A DNA stretch of 64,000 bases from Pedobacter sp. ISL-64 (GTDB lineage: Bacteria; Bacteroidota; Bacteroidia; Sphingobacteriales; Sphingobacteriaceae), in the NCBI RefSeq assembly GCF_018613605.1, contig NZ_JAGGPU010000005.1, positions 248,001-312,000 on the forward strand, in the 5' to 3' direction. The first letter of the stretch is position 1. The number at the start of each line of letters is the position of its first letter. Shown piece after piece: positions 18,201 to 27,034 of this stretch. The translations under genes and the position numbers were made by a program. A model generated the notes under the pieces. That model saw only the letters and a list, made by a program, of their open reading frames with translations. It had not been told where the DNA came from and searched no databases.

Positions 18201-18431
18201 ATTAACTGAATAAGAACCATCGGTACCAGTAACCATACCATTCTGCTTTCCTTTTTCCAATACAGTAACTCCGGGAATCGGACTGTTATCATCGGCTGAT
18301 GTTACAACTCCTTTAATGGTGACTGTTTGTGCCATAACGGGCAATGCGCTCATCGGCACAAGCAACAGCAGCAAGAGCCATAATCTGGCTGGTCCTAGCA
18401 GCCTTGTTAAATGGGTAATTTTCATGCTCAT
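15253..18431 (-). pseudogene. SusC/RagA-family TonB-dependent transporter interrupted by a single-base frameshift
   Basis: Two frames together make one full-length SusC of about 1,060 residues. The first (18431 to about 17780) has a signal peptide (LPVMAQ), the carboxypeptidase-regulatory-like domain and the start of the plug, ending INPQDIDNIPF then stop. The second continues from the plug end (GVVIVTTKKAKSG) through the barrel to 15253. At 17785-17791 the minus strand reads AATATACCATTTTAAAAGAT; one extra T (AATATT) restores DIDNITILKDAAS, the universal SusC sequence. So one base is missing, by mutation or sequencing error. The downstream SusD is intact and overlaps its stop codon. Confidence 0.9.
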
Positions 18432-19032
18432 AATTGTTTTTTTGTATATAAATGGTTATTTCTAATATTTTAAGTGTCGGACTGAACCATGACAGAAATC
18501 TACAAGTCCGGACATGCAGTTGCATTAAAAGTGGAAGACGGTCTATATGGTCAGCGTTTCTAAAATAGCCATAAGCTGGTTTCTTTAAGGGCACATTTGA
18601 TAAAAAATAGGTATATAAATGTTAACTTATTTGTTGCCTTAGTCTTGCCAGAAACTGGCAAACTGGGTATAAATACAGCGTACTTTGTATCAAGTGAACA
18701 TGAAAAAACTAAGCTTAGAGGCATCTAAACAGACATATAAAAAGAAAAGGCGGTATGTTGTAAAGAAAAGAAGTGGCTGATATCACTGCGAATGAACAAA
18801 TCGAAAGCAGGTCTTATTTCATCCAGAATGGTACAAATGATAATCAGATCTTTCTAATTGCGAGAAGGCAGGATTACCTTCATAGCCATCATTTTTTATG
18901 GCCGTAAACTATCAATCCAGCGATGTGTTGCTCCAAGGATTAAGCGATAATCATATCCGTTATATCATTCAGTTACCTAATGCTAAATGGGGTTTTAAAG
19001 CAATCGGCAATATTAACATACAAATTTTTAGT
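18432..19032. other. SusC leader and regulatory gap
   Basis: Between the AraC gene and the SusC start. An inverted repeat TGTCGGACT (18475-18483) with AGTCCGGACA (18505-18514) lies in the SusC leader. A tight hairpin TTGCCAGaaaCTGGCAA lies near 18647-18663. No clear TAnnTTTG element was found on the minus strand. A plus-strand frame at 18898-19095 has no support as a gene. Confidence 0.45.
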
Positions 19033-19920
19033 TTAATGGTTAAAACCAACCTGATATATCTGTTTCTTATATATACTGGGTGCCATGCCGGTTAACTTTT
19101 TGAAGGTTTTAGAAAAGTAGGAAAGGTTATCAAATCCGGTCTGGGCACAAATCTCTGAATATGACATTCTGCTTGTCGCCATTAGATACTGTGCCCGTTC
19201 AACGCGTTTTTCGTTTATATAATTCAAAGGTCTGGTTCCCGTATACTGTTTAAACTGCCTTGAAAAATAATCGGGATTTTGATTTACGCGAGAAGCAAGC
19301 TGATATACTGAAAGATCTGTGTGTAAATTGATAAGGATATAATTTAGGGTTTCTACAATTTTTACCGGTATAAGTTTGTGTTCCGGACTTTTGAAAAGCT
19401 GGGGATTTAGGAACCTGGCAGTTAACAGCATCAGTATCCCTTGGGTTTCCAGATAGGCCGAAGTGTTCTGCTGATTATTAAGCTCCTGATATTCTTTATA
19501 ATAAATATCTTTTTCATAGATTTTAGGATTATCAGACCTGTTTATTCCTCTTCCAGGGTTAATCTGGAGCAGCCTGCCAAAAAGATTAAGGTCTATTTCG
19601 GTGGCCGCTGTCTTTAATACATTTCTGTTATTGGCAAAAAGTGAACTTCCATCTGTCGAATCCTCAAAAAACTGGACAAAATACTGGCCAAGAGAATTCT
19701 TACAATTTAAATTACATAGCGTGAAACTGGGAACAATGTACAAATAGCCAGGCTCTAGCTTTAGCAAGCTCTCAGCATCTGATATTTCACCCTCTCCCTC
19801 ATCTATATAGTAAATGCGGTAGTATGGGCTGATCACATTTCTATAATTCCATTTGGCGTTAAGTCGCACATAGTCAACATTAAGAAGTGAAAAGCTATGC
19901 CGTAAGTTTCTTTTGATCAT
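19033..19920 (-). CDS. AraC-family transcriptional regulator
   Basis: A 295-residue cytosolic regulator with an N-terminal cupin-type ligand domain (about 25-130) and a C-terminal double helix-turn-helix (about 195-288: LSVYQLASRVNQNPDYFSRQF and YSEICAQTGFDNLSYFSKTFKKLTG). No membrane segment is present, so it senses a soluble ligand, probably a sugar. It is encoded 601 bases upstream of the SusC/SusD pair on the same strand and divergently from the M60-like peptidase gene, so either could be a target. Confidence 0.9.
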   Translation of the reverse strand: MIKRNLRHSFSLLNVDYVRLNAKWNYRNVISPYYRIYYIDEGEGEISDAESLLKLEPGYLYIVPSFTLCNLNCKNSLGQYFVQFFEDSTDGSSLFANNRNVLKTAATEIDLNLFGRLLQINPGRGINRSDNPKIYEKDIYYKEYQELNNQQNTSAYLETQGILMLLTARFLNPQLFKSPEHKLIPVKIVETLNYILINLHTDLSVYQLASRVNQNPDYFSRQFKQYTGTRPLNYINEKRVERAQYLMATSRMSYSEICAQTGFDNLSYFSKTFKKLTGMAPSIYKKQIYQVGFNH

Positions 19921-20317
19921 CTACTACAAATATGCAAACTACGTTAATATCTTTAAAAGCATGCGAAAAGATTTCAAATATAATAAAAATCGATCCATGC
20001 CATTTTAATGTTGTTTCAGAACGAAACTCTACTAAGCAATAAAAGCGTTAAAATTAAGTATTACCACGTTAACTATCCGTTTTACTACGCTGATACAGAT
20101 ATAGCAGTCAATACCGTAAAGCACAGGCGAATCAAACGTTTGCGCAGTCTTTACCCTTTTACATCAATGTAATTATGAATACATTGTATTGACGTTTTAA
20201 ACAGACTCACACACCTGTTTTAGAATAAGCTGATTAGACATTACAAATGTAATTATTACCGTAATCCATTACTGGAATATGGTTACCTATAACCAAATAT
20301 TTACTAAAACCTAAAAA
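19921..20317. other. Divergent promoter region, AraC regulator / M60-like peptidase
   Basis: AT-rich gap between divergent genes. It holds a direct repeat AATGTAATTAT at 20166-20176 and 20246-20256 (80 bases apart), and the first copy lies in AATGTA-N-TACATT symmetry (about 20166-20185). These could be operator sites. No good TAnnTTTG element was identified. Confidence 0.35.
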
Positions 20318-22141
20318 ATGAAAAAAAAATTATTACTCTTAACCGTTTCGGCGATTGTAGGTCTTTCGGCCTGTAAAAAAACGGCTGTATTACAAGAAGA
20401 AGTTGTAAACAGCAAAAAAACCATGAGTGGTGCCAGCATACAATCACTTACTCAAACCAATGTTTTTAATGTCACCGAAAAAATTAATGCATCAATTGAA
20501 AGGGATCGCTTAAAAAATGGATACTATTTAACCGATTTTACCGCAACCGGTTTATACATGGCTCCAGGTGCTACTTTAGATATCACCGTAGAACAAACCG
20601 CAGGCACCCGCTTGCCAAAATTATTAATTGGCACCTATTCTCGATATGGCACTTGGAACACTCAGCCCACAGCTGTACAGTTAACGGCGGGTACCAATAC
20701 CATTACCAACGCTGTTGGCGGCCTATTGTGGATCAGGTACACCAATTCTACAACCGGCTCTACCGCTAAAGTAACTTTTAATAACGGTTACCAATACGCT
20801 CCATATTACAAACTTGGCGTAACCACCAATTCAGACTGGATTAATCAATTACAAACTTACACTACTCCCGATGTTGTTTTAGAGGGCACAAATTGCTTTA
20901 TTGTGGTATCAAGAACTAAGGCAATACAATACCAAGCAGAAGATCAGAATGCTATATTGAACAAGATTACACAGGTTATTGCGTTAGAGGATGATTTGAA
21001 CGGCTTAGACAACTCTTTGCCCGCACATGCGAAAAATGTGCATACCTATCTTTTAACGCAGCATGAGGATCCGGCCTATTATTTTTTCGCTTATGATTAT
21101 CGTACAGCCTATATCACTTCGGATGTTAATGCCATTTTAACTTTAAGCGCAGTAGGCACCAATGGTTGGGGATTATGGCACGAACTGGGCCACCAGCACC
21201 AAATGATGTGGCGTTGGGGAGCTTTAGGTGAGGTTTCGGTAAATCTTTACAGTTTATATGTGCAACGTACCCTTACCCCGTCTATCAACAGGTTGGTAAA
21301 CGATGGCGTGTGGCCAAAAGCTTTTACCTATTTAGGAAAACCTGCCGGCACAAAAGATTATAACGGATCAGCAAGCTATACCAATCCTTTAACCGATCTG
21401 TTTATCAGACTCTGTATGTTTCAACAATTAACCTTAGCCTATGGTGATAATTTTTATAGAACCCTGGCCAAGGAGATGCGTGTTGAGAATCCAACCTTAG
21501 CTAATGATGATGCCAGGATGCGTTATTTCATGCTGAAGGCATGTAGTATATCGGGCAAAAATTTAAGTACTTTCTTCCAAAAATGGGGATTGAATTTATC
21601 TACTTCAGCAGCTACAACTCAAATATATGCAGACATCGCAGCATTGGGTTTACCTACGCCAAGCACAGATCCCTCTACCCTGCAAGACAATGTTGCGCCA
21701 TTAACCGAATTAAGTAAAACTGGCTGGACCATAAACTCTTTCAGCTCTGAAGAAACCAGTGGCGAGGGCGCTATCAATGGCAGGGCAGCTACTTTAATCG
21801 ATGGTAGCCACAGTACGTTCTGGCACTCACGCTGGACTACTTCTGCAACAAGTTATCCACACCAGATTGTGATTGATTTAGGATCTTCGAAATCGGCAAA
21901 CGGCTTAAGTTTAGTGCAAAGAAGCGGATTGAGCCGCGCAATTAAAAACTTTCAGGTTTTAACAAGTACCGATAATATAAATTTCACATCGGTAAACAAT
22001 TATGTAGCTCAAAATGCGGCTGGAGTACAATATTTTGCGTTTGGCAGCACCAAAACCTTAAGATACCTTAAGGTAATTATGAACTCTGCACAAGATGGTT
22101 TGCAGTTTGCATCACTGGCAGAGCTAGGTTTATACAATTAA
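20318..22141 (+). CDS. M60-like zinc metallopeptidase lipoprotein with C-terminal F5/8 type C domain
   Basis: A 607-residue lipoprotein; the lipobox is LSAC at about residue 19. The middle holds the gluzincin motif of the M60/enhancin-like family, HELGH at residues 288-292 followed by Glu at about 305 (HExxH-x12-E). The last 135 residues form a discoidin/F5-8 type C carbohydrate-binding module (ATLIDGSHSTFWHSRW, HQIVIDLGSS, LRYLKV). M60-like enzymes of Bacteroidota cleave mucin-type glycoproteins, with the binding module holding the glycan. Export to the cell surface is likely. A strong terminator follows the gene. Substrate specificity in a presumed soil or plant organism is open. Confidence 0.88.
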   Translation: MKKKLLLLTVSAIVGLSACKKTAVLQEEVVNSKKTMSGASIQSLTQTNVFNVTEKINASIERDRLKNGYYLTDFTATGLYMAPGATLDITVEQTAGTRLPKLLIGTYSRYGTWNTQPTAVQLTAGTNTITNAVGGLLWIRYTNSTTGSTAKVTFNNGYQYAPYYKLGVTTNSDWINQLQTYTTPDVVLEGTNCFIVVSRTKAIQYQAEDQNAILNKITQVIALEDDLNGLDNSLPAHAKNVHTYLLTQHEDPAYYFFAYDYRTAYITSDVNAILTLSAVGTNGWGLWHELGHQHQMMWRWGALGEVSVNLYSLYVQRTLTPSINRLVNDGVWPKAFTYLGKPAGTKDYNGSASYTNPLTDLFIRLCMFQQLTLAYGDNFYRTLAKEMRVENPTLANDDARMRYFMLKACSISGKNLSTFFQKWGLNLSTSAATTQIYADIAALGLPTPSTDPSTLQDNVAPLTELSKTGWTINSFSSEETSGEGAINGRAATLIDGSHSTFWHSRWTTSATSYPHQIVIDLGSSKSANGLSLVQRSGLSRAIKNFQVLTSTDNINFTSVNNYVAQNAAGVQYFAFGSTKTLRYLKVIMNSAQDGLQFASLAELGLYN

Positions 22142-22150
22142 CAATTTCAT

Positions 22151-22181
22151 AAAAAGAGGACTGATAGGTGGTCCTCTTTTT
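22151..22181 (+). terminator. Intrinsic terminator of the M60-like peptidase gene
   Basis: Perfect 11-bp stem AAAAAGAGGAC / GTCCTCTTTTT with a 9-base loop and a trailing T run, 10 bases after the stop codon. Confidence 0.85.
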
Positions 22182-22316
22182 ATTTATCACCTTACAACGC
22201 ATGTCTTTTTGATTAATATTTCCAGTCAAAAAAATGTTATAAGTATAACGGAAACAGCAATTAATGATGAGCCTGATGGGCAGGCTGATTATAAACTGGA
22301 TAAATCGGTTTTTGGC

Positions 22317-22547
22317 TTATAGGTTATTTACTTCAAAACCGCGATAGCTAAGCATTTCGGCATTATGCAAAACAATTAGGCGAAGTTTTAATCTTTCGAT
22401 GATTGCTCTGGCTTGGGCAATATTTCTTTGCATATCGTTTATCCCCCTGATTTCGATTCCTCCAGACATGAGTTTAAATTTGCTGGGCTCAAACTTATCA
22501 ATAAACTGCTGGAGATCTGGGCTAACTGTTACCTGATTGTTTTGCAT
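22317..22547 (-). CDS. Small hypothetical protein (76 aa)
   Basis: A 76-residue soluble protein beginning MQNNQVTVSPDLQQFIDKF, with an alpha-helical centre (NDMQRNIAQARAIIERLKLR). An earlier in-frame ATG at 22553 would add two residues. It stands alone between the M60-like gene and the PAP2 gene, on the opposite strand. Amino-acid composition is that of a real protein, and it is not the shadow of another gene. I do not recognise the family. Confidence 0.55.
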   Translation of the reverse strand: MQNNQVTVSPDLQQFIDKFEPSKFKLMSGGIEIRGINDMQRNIAQARAIIERLKLRLIVLHNAEMLSYRGFEVNNL

Positions 22548-22804
22548 AATCAATTATTATTTCTTTTGCCACAAAGCAAAACAAAGCATTTTAACTTATC
22601 AGCGCTTTCATATTAACTTATTAAGAAATGTTAATAAGGCGCTTTATCTATATAATAGCCTCCCCTACACCCATTATCGAGACTATTGTAGGCAGCATGC
22701 AGATTTTATGATCAATGTTTAAATCCAATAGCATGACACAAACATGACGCTCGCTTAACTTTCAGATGATATTCAGCTAATAGCTTTGTATCAAAGGACA
22801 GGAC

Positions 22805-23488
22805 ATGCGTACAATAAAAAGATTGACCAATCTCAATTATTATTTCTTTACTGCAATATCCATGCTCCTGTTGGCATTCCTTTTTAATTTTAGCTTTTCT
22901 AAAACAGATGGATTCCTCATTTTTAATCATTTTCATCCAGCGTGGCTAGATATTTTTTTTAAGTACATCACTAATTTAGGAGACGGTTTAATCAGCATTC
23001 TGGCTGCAGTAATTCTGCTTGCACTTCGGAAAAAGAAAAAAGCAATGACTGTGGTTCTTGCTTATATTTATTCAGGGCTCCTTATTCAAATTGCAAAAAG
23101 GATATTTCACATGCCACGGCCTAAATATTTTTTCGGGCAGACTTTATTTCATTATACTCATTTTGTTGAAGGGGTAAGCATGCATGATCAAAATTCTTTT
23201 CCTTCTGGCCATACCGCTTCTGCGTTTGCCTTAGCCACAGTATTCGTTTTGGTTTTCAAGAAAAATAAAATCTCGTTTTACTGCTTATTTTTTGCTTTTC
23301 TAATCGGTTATTCGCGCATATACCTGGCTCAGCATTTCCTTATTGATGTAATTTTTGGGGCAATAACCGGTATAACCTGCGCTTTGGTTAGTTATCATCA
23401 AGTATACGATCTTAAACTTTTCAGATCGGCCAAGGCAAGCAAAAGGTATAAACAGCTTAAAATCGCCCGTCAGGCCAATCCCATTTAA
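22805..23488 (+). CDS. PAP2-superfamily membrane phosphatase
   Basis: A 227-residue integral membrane protein with six predicted helices and the full three-part phosphatase signature: KRIFHMPRP (K-x6-RP), SFPSGHT, and SRIYLAQHFLID (SR-x5-H-x3-D). It hydrolyses lipid phosphates or polyprenyl pyrophosphates at the periplasmic face. The next gene, a polyprenyl-phosphate-sugar-dependent glycosyltransferase, starts at the base after its stop codon, so the two are translationally coupled and probably act on the same lipid, for example lipid A or undecaprenyl carrier. Confidence 0.9.
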   Translation: MRTIKRLTNLNYYFFTAISMLLLAFLFNFSFSKTDGFLIFNHFHPAWLDIFFKYITNLGDGLISILAAVILLALRKKKKAMTVVLAYIYSGLLIQIAKRIFHMPRPKYFFGQTLFHYTHFVEGVSMHDQNSFPSGHTASAFALATVFVLVFKKNKISFYCLFFAFLIGYSRIYLAQHFLIDVIFGAITGITCALVSYHQVYDLKLFRSAKASKRYKQLKIARQANPI

Positions 23489-25018
23489 GTGAAAGAAATT
23501 CCAGCTAAACTTTGGCTTTTTATAATGGTAATGACTGTGGTCAAAGTGATCATTGCCTTAACAATAGCCCTTGGAAACGATGAGGTATATTACTGGACCT
23601 ATGCTTTAAATCTGGAATGGAATTATTTTGATCATCCCCCATTTGTGGCGTGGTTAATCAGAGCAACAACAGTAAATTTATACATTCATAACGAATTGGC
23701 TGTTCGGCTCGGCGCCATAGTATCATCAACAATTGGTACAATAATCGTATATAAAACAGGCAAATTACTCCTTAACACCCGAGTAGGTTGGTTTGCTGTT
23801 TTACTTTATTCTTCTTCTTTTTATTGCAGCATTATCGCCGGGACATTTATTTTGCCAGATAGCCCTCAAATGGTTTTCTGGTTGTGGAGCATCTTTTTGT
23901 TACTTAAAATCACCAAATCTATTCATCTGGGTTTACCCTCATTAAGTCTATGGTGCTGGTTCGGCGTGGCAACAGGTCTTTGTATGATGTGCAAAATTCA
24001 TGGCATCTACTTATGGGTGGCCGTTGTATTGTTCGCCCTGTTTAGCAATAGAAAATTGATGGTGCAAAAAGGCATGTATGTTTCTATGTTAATTAGTTTA
24101 ATTATAATATCTCCTTTTATCATCTGGAACATCCAGCATCATTTCATTACCTACACCTATCACAGTAATCGGGTTAGCCTGTTCCACACCGGCATAAATC
24201 CAGTGGCTTTCGTCAGAGAAATTAGCGGGCAAATATTTTACAACAATCCCATTATTTTTTTTCTGGCGTGGATTACAATTTTCAGTTTCATCAAAACTAA
24301 ACATCACCTTCTTAAAAGCGAAATACAACTGTTATTATATTGTGCGCTCCCACTTATTGCGACGCTGATTTTTCTTTCAATTTTTAGAGATACATTACCC
24401 CATTGGTCTGGCCCGGCTTATAGCTGTTTAATATACCTTTCTGCATTGAAACTGGAATCTTTTACCTTATCAAAAGTAAAAGCCATTATTAGTACAAGCA
24501 TGCTGTTTTTCTTGTTCGTGGTATGTGCAGGTCTCATCGCAATTAATTTTTACAAGGGCACATTTTCGCCGCGAAAAGACCCCATGCATTTAGGTACCGG
24601 CGACCCCACCATAGATTTATACGGCTGGAAAGAAACATCAAGAATAATTGATTCTATTTACCGTGTGGATAAATCATCCAAAAAGAATAAGGCTACCCAT
24701 ACCATGGTGATTACAAAGTGGTTTCCTGCTGCTCATTTAGATTTTTATGTCTGCGCCAAAATGGGTTTACATACCTATGGCATAGGGGAAATCTTCGATC
24801 TTCACCAGTATTATTGGTCCAACCAAACTAAACCTAAATTAACTGCTGGCGACGATGCATATTACATTGTTCCTTCTAATCTCTACGATGAAAACAGTTT
24901 AAACTTTATTAAATCGCAATTTAAAGGCAACAAAGCACCGATTATTACACCTATTTTCAGAAATGGCGTTATTTGTAAAAACATTCTGTTATTTAGGCTA
25001 AACGGCTACAAAAAATAG
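23489..25018 (+). CDS. GT39/PMT-type membrane glycosyltransferase (ArnT-like)
   Basis: A 509-residue protein with about 11 membrane segments and a C-terminal periplasmic part. The first periplasmic loop carries the acidic pair of GT-C transferases (GNDEVYYW, residues 29-36) and the FDHPPF motif (47-52). The start codon is GTG, immediately after the TAA of the PAP2 gene. Such proteins move a sugar from a polyprenyl-phosphate donor to lipid A, another lipid or a protein at the outer face of the inner membrane. The linkage to PAP2 favours a lipid acceptor. Confidence 0.87.
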   Translation: MKEIPAKLWLFIMVMTVVKVIIALTIALGNDEVYYWTYALNLEWNYFDHPPFVAWLIRATTVNLYIHNELAVRLGAIVSSTIGTIIVYKTGKLLLNTRVGWFAVLLYSSSFYCSIIAGTFILPDSPQMVFWLWSIFLLLKITKSIHLGLPSLSLWCWFGVATGLCMMCKIHGIYLWVAVVLFALFSNRKLMVQKGMYVSMLISLIIISPFIIWNIQHHFITYTYHSNRVSLFHTGINPVAFVREISGQIFYNNPIIFFLAWITIFSFIKTKHHLLKSEIQLLLYCALPLIATLIFLSIFRDTLPHWSGPAYSCLIYLSALKLESFTLSKVKAIISTSMLFFLFVVCAGLIAINFYKGTFSPRKDPMHLGTGDPTIDLYGWKETSRIIDSIYRVDKSSKKNKATHTMVITKWFPAAHLDFYVCAKMGLHTYGIGEIFDLHQYYWSNQTKPKLTAGDDAYYIVPSNLYDENSLNFIKSQFKGNKAPIITPIFRNGVICKNILLFRLNGYKK

Positions 25019-25177
25019 TGCAGTCGCAATTATAACCGATTAAATTAATGTTTAAAATTAATCCATAGTGTAGAATATGGTGTATTTAATTGCACTTGAG
25101 CTGAAAATGCAATAAATTAGCTTAGAAATCAAAGCCAATTACATTTGGCTAGTAGCGAACCTCTTCCTAAAAAATAG

Positions 25178-26131
25178 ATGATGCCCAATAACAAAGTATA
25201 TCCGCTAAGCTTGCTGTTCCTCACGCTTTTATTCAGTTCTCTATCCTCAATTGGACAGATTGTACTCAAGGATAAAAAATATCATGTAGATACTAAAATA
25301 TTTTCGCAAACAGATTCAGGCGCACTAAAGTTAGATATTTATTACAGTGGTAAAATAACAGAAACTAAGCCAACAGTACTTTTTGTATTTGGTGGTGGCT
25401 TTGTAATGGGCCACAGAGACAGTAAGTTATTTGATCAATACTTTAATACTTTGATAGGGCATGGTTTTAAAGTGGTGTCTGTTGATTATAGATTAGGCCT
25501 TAAAGGAAAGAAATTTCCCAGTCCCTTTAATACTTCAAATTTAAAAGCAGCTATTGATACGGCTACGACTGATGTTTTCGACGCAACAGCTTATCTGCTT
25601 AAAAATGCAAAAGAGCTCGGTATCGATACGGCTATGATCATCCTATCGGGATCAAGTGCGGGCGCTATTACTGCACTACATGCCGACTATAACAAGCGGA
25701 ATGCGACAGCGTTATCGGCTAAACTCCCACAGCATTTTCAATACAAAGGTGTAATTTCTTTTGCCGGAGCAATATTAGGTTATCATGGTGCGCCAAAATA
25801 TGCTATGCCACCAGCACCTACAATGCTTTTTCATGGCACAACCGATAAACTTGTACCCTATAACAAAGTGAGATTACTTAACAGGGGCTTTTTTGGCTCC
25901 AAGTACCTGGCACGCACCTTCAAAAAAAATGGGTATCCATATTATTTTCAGTATGTACAAGGTATGGGACACGAAATAGCAGGATCACCAATGGTTGAAA
26001 ACCTGCCTGATATTTTGTGGTTTATAGAAAATTACATCATTAAACAAAAGCGCTACTTTATGGAAGTAGACTTTAAAGATGCCGACAAAAAACCCACTTT
26101 TAGCATACCTCCTGCTTTAAAAAAGAGGTAG
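25178..26131 (+). CDS. Secreted alpha/beta-hydrolase (carboxylesterase type)
   Basis: A 317-residue protein with a signal peptide (SSIGQ near residue 27). The oxyanion-hole strand VLFVFGGGFVMGHRDS, nucleophile elbow GSSAG (about residues 157-161), Asp in HGTTDKLVPY (about 225) and His in GMGHEIAG (about 268) form a complete catalytic triad. This pattern is that of BD-FAE-like/acetylxylan or feruloyl esterases and small carboxylesterases. It stands alone, convergent with the EEP gene; the ester it cleaves is unknown. Confidence 0.83.
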   Translation: MMPNNKVYPLSLLFLTLLFSSLSSIGQIVLKDKKYHVDTKIFSQTDSGALKLDIYYSGKITETKPTVLFVFGGGFVMGHRDSKLFDQYFNTLIGHGFKVVSVDYRLGLKGKKFPSPFNTSNLKAAIDTATTDVFDATAYLLKNAKELGIDTAMIILSGSSAGAITALHADYNKRNATALSAKLPQHFQYKGVISFAGAILGYHGAPKYAMPPAPTMLFHGTTDKLVPYNKVRLLNRGFFGSKYLARTFKKNGYPYYFQYVQGMGHEIAGSPMVENLPDILWFIENYIIKQKRYFMEVDFKDADKKPTFSIPPALKKR

Positions 26132-26150
26132 CGTAAATTGTATGGTTTCG

Positions 26151-26966
26151 CTATTTTTTCAATTCGAGCACTGCAACGATAGGCAAATGATCAGAAGCAT
26201 AACGCTCAGAAATAACCTCGTGCGAAACAATTTTAAAAGGATTTCCTGTTTTAAAGCCAATATGATCAATTGTTTTCCGCGGGTTGATCACAGGAATGGT
26301 AAAACCACAATTGCTACATGTTCTGGTAAAATTAGAATCGAATATTTTAATGCTTTCTGAACTTGGATCGGCGTTTAAATCACCTGCAACAATTAACGGC
26401 AGGGTTTCTTCTGCTGTTAACCGATTAATCTCCTTAGCTTGAAGGATACGGTTATCTTCCGGGCGTTGCGCATCAAGATGGGTAGAAGCAAAACGGATAA
26501 AAACTCCTTTGGCAATTTCGGCAGTTGCAATGGCCAAAACCCTTTGTTCTGCTTTGGCATCGTTATTTTTAGGCAACATAAAAGTCTGCTGTGCAGATAA
26601 AGGAAAGCGAGATAAAATAGCTACGCCATAGTCACCCCCATCATGGTCTATCGCTTTACCAAAATAAAAATTCATCTTCAATTTGGTGGCCAGCAAAGCG
26701 GCCTGGTTAATAGTGCCCGATCTTTTGGTATTCACATCTACTTCTTGTAAAGCCACAAGATCAGGTTTTTGTTGTGCTATCGCTTTGGCAATGGCATCAA
26801 CATCAATAAGGCCTTCTTTCTCTTTTGATGGAGGGTTGCAATGGTGAAGGTTATAAGACATGACACGCAGTACATTACTGCGCTTTGATTCAGCTTGTCC
26901 GTTGATCTTAGGTGAACAAGCGCCCAAAAGGCAAATGCTTAGTATTAAAAAAGAGTATAATTTCAT
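26151..26966 (-). CDS. Endonuclease/exonuclease/phosphatase-family lipoprotein
   Basis: A 271-residue lipoprotein with lipobox LLGAC near residue 16. All EEP-fold motifs are present: MSYNLHHCNPP, ALQEVDV (metal-binding Glu), AGDLNADPSS, and SDHLPIVAVLEL (catalytic Asp-His). Family members are phosphodiesterases on nucleic acids, inositol phosphates or sphingolipids. Proteins of this type are common companions of SusC/D loci. It follows the SusD gene in the same direction but a hairpin with a T run (26991-27025) lies between, so it may be partly uncoupled. Confidence 0.87.
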   Translation of the reverse strand: MKLYSFLILSICLLGACSPKINGQAESKRSNVLRVMSYNLHHCNPPSKEKEGLIDVDAIAKAIAQQKPDLVALQEVDVNTKRSGTINQAALLATKLKMNFYFGKAIDHDGGDYGVAILSRFPLSAQQTFMLPKNNDAKAEQRVLAIATAEIAKGVFIRFASTHLDAQRPEDNRILQAKEINRLTAEETLPLIVAGDLNADPSSESIKIFDSNFTRTCSNCGFTIPVINPRKTIDHIGFKTGNPFKIVSHEVISERYASDHLPIVAVLELKK

Positions 26967-26990
26967 GTCGGTTAAATTAATAAATAAAAA

Positions 26991-27025
26991 GAGGCCGTAT
27001 CATAAAATTTTAATGACACAGCCTC
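26991..27025 (-). terminator. Terminator-like hairpin made of the MITE outer arms
   Basis: On the minus strand the hairpin starts GAGGCTGTGTCATTAAAA and ends ATGATACGGCCTC followed by TTTTTATTTATT. The arms match the 17-bp terminal repeat of the element at 13.5 kb (13 of 16 bases between arms), without the inner palindrome. It lies between the SusD stop and the EEP lipoprotein gene. Confidence 0.65.
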
Positions 27026-27034
27026 TTTAATTAG

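Noticed and set aside
18898..19095. 65-codon plus-strand frame between AraC and SusC
   Set aside because: Overlaps the 3' end of the AraC gene and lacks protein-like composition or a promoter.
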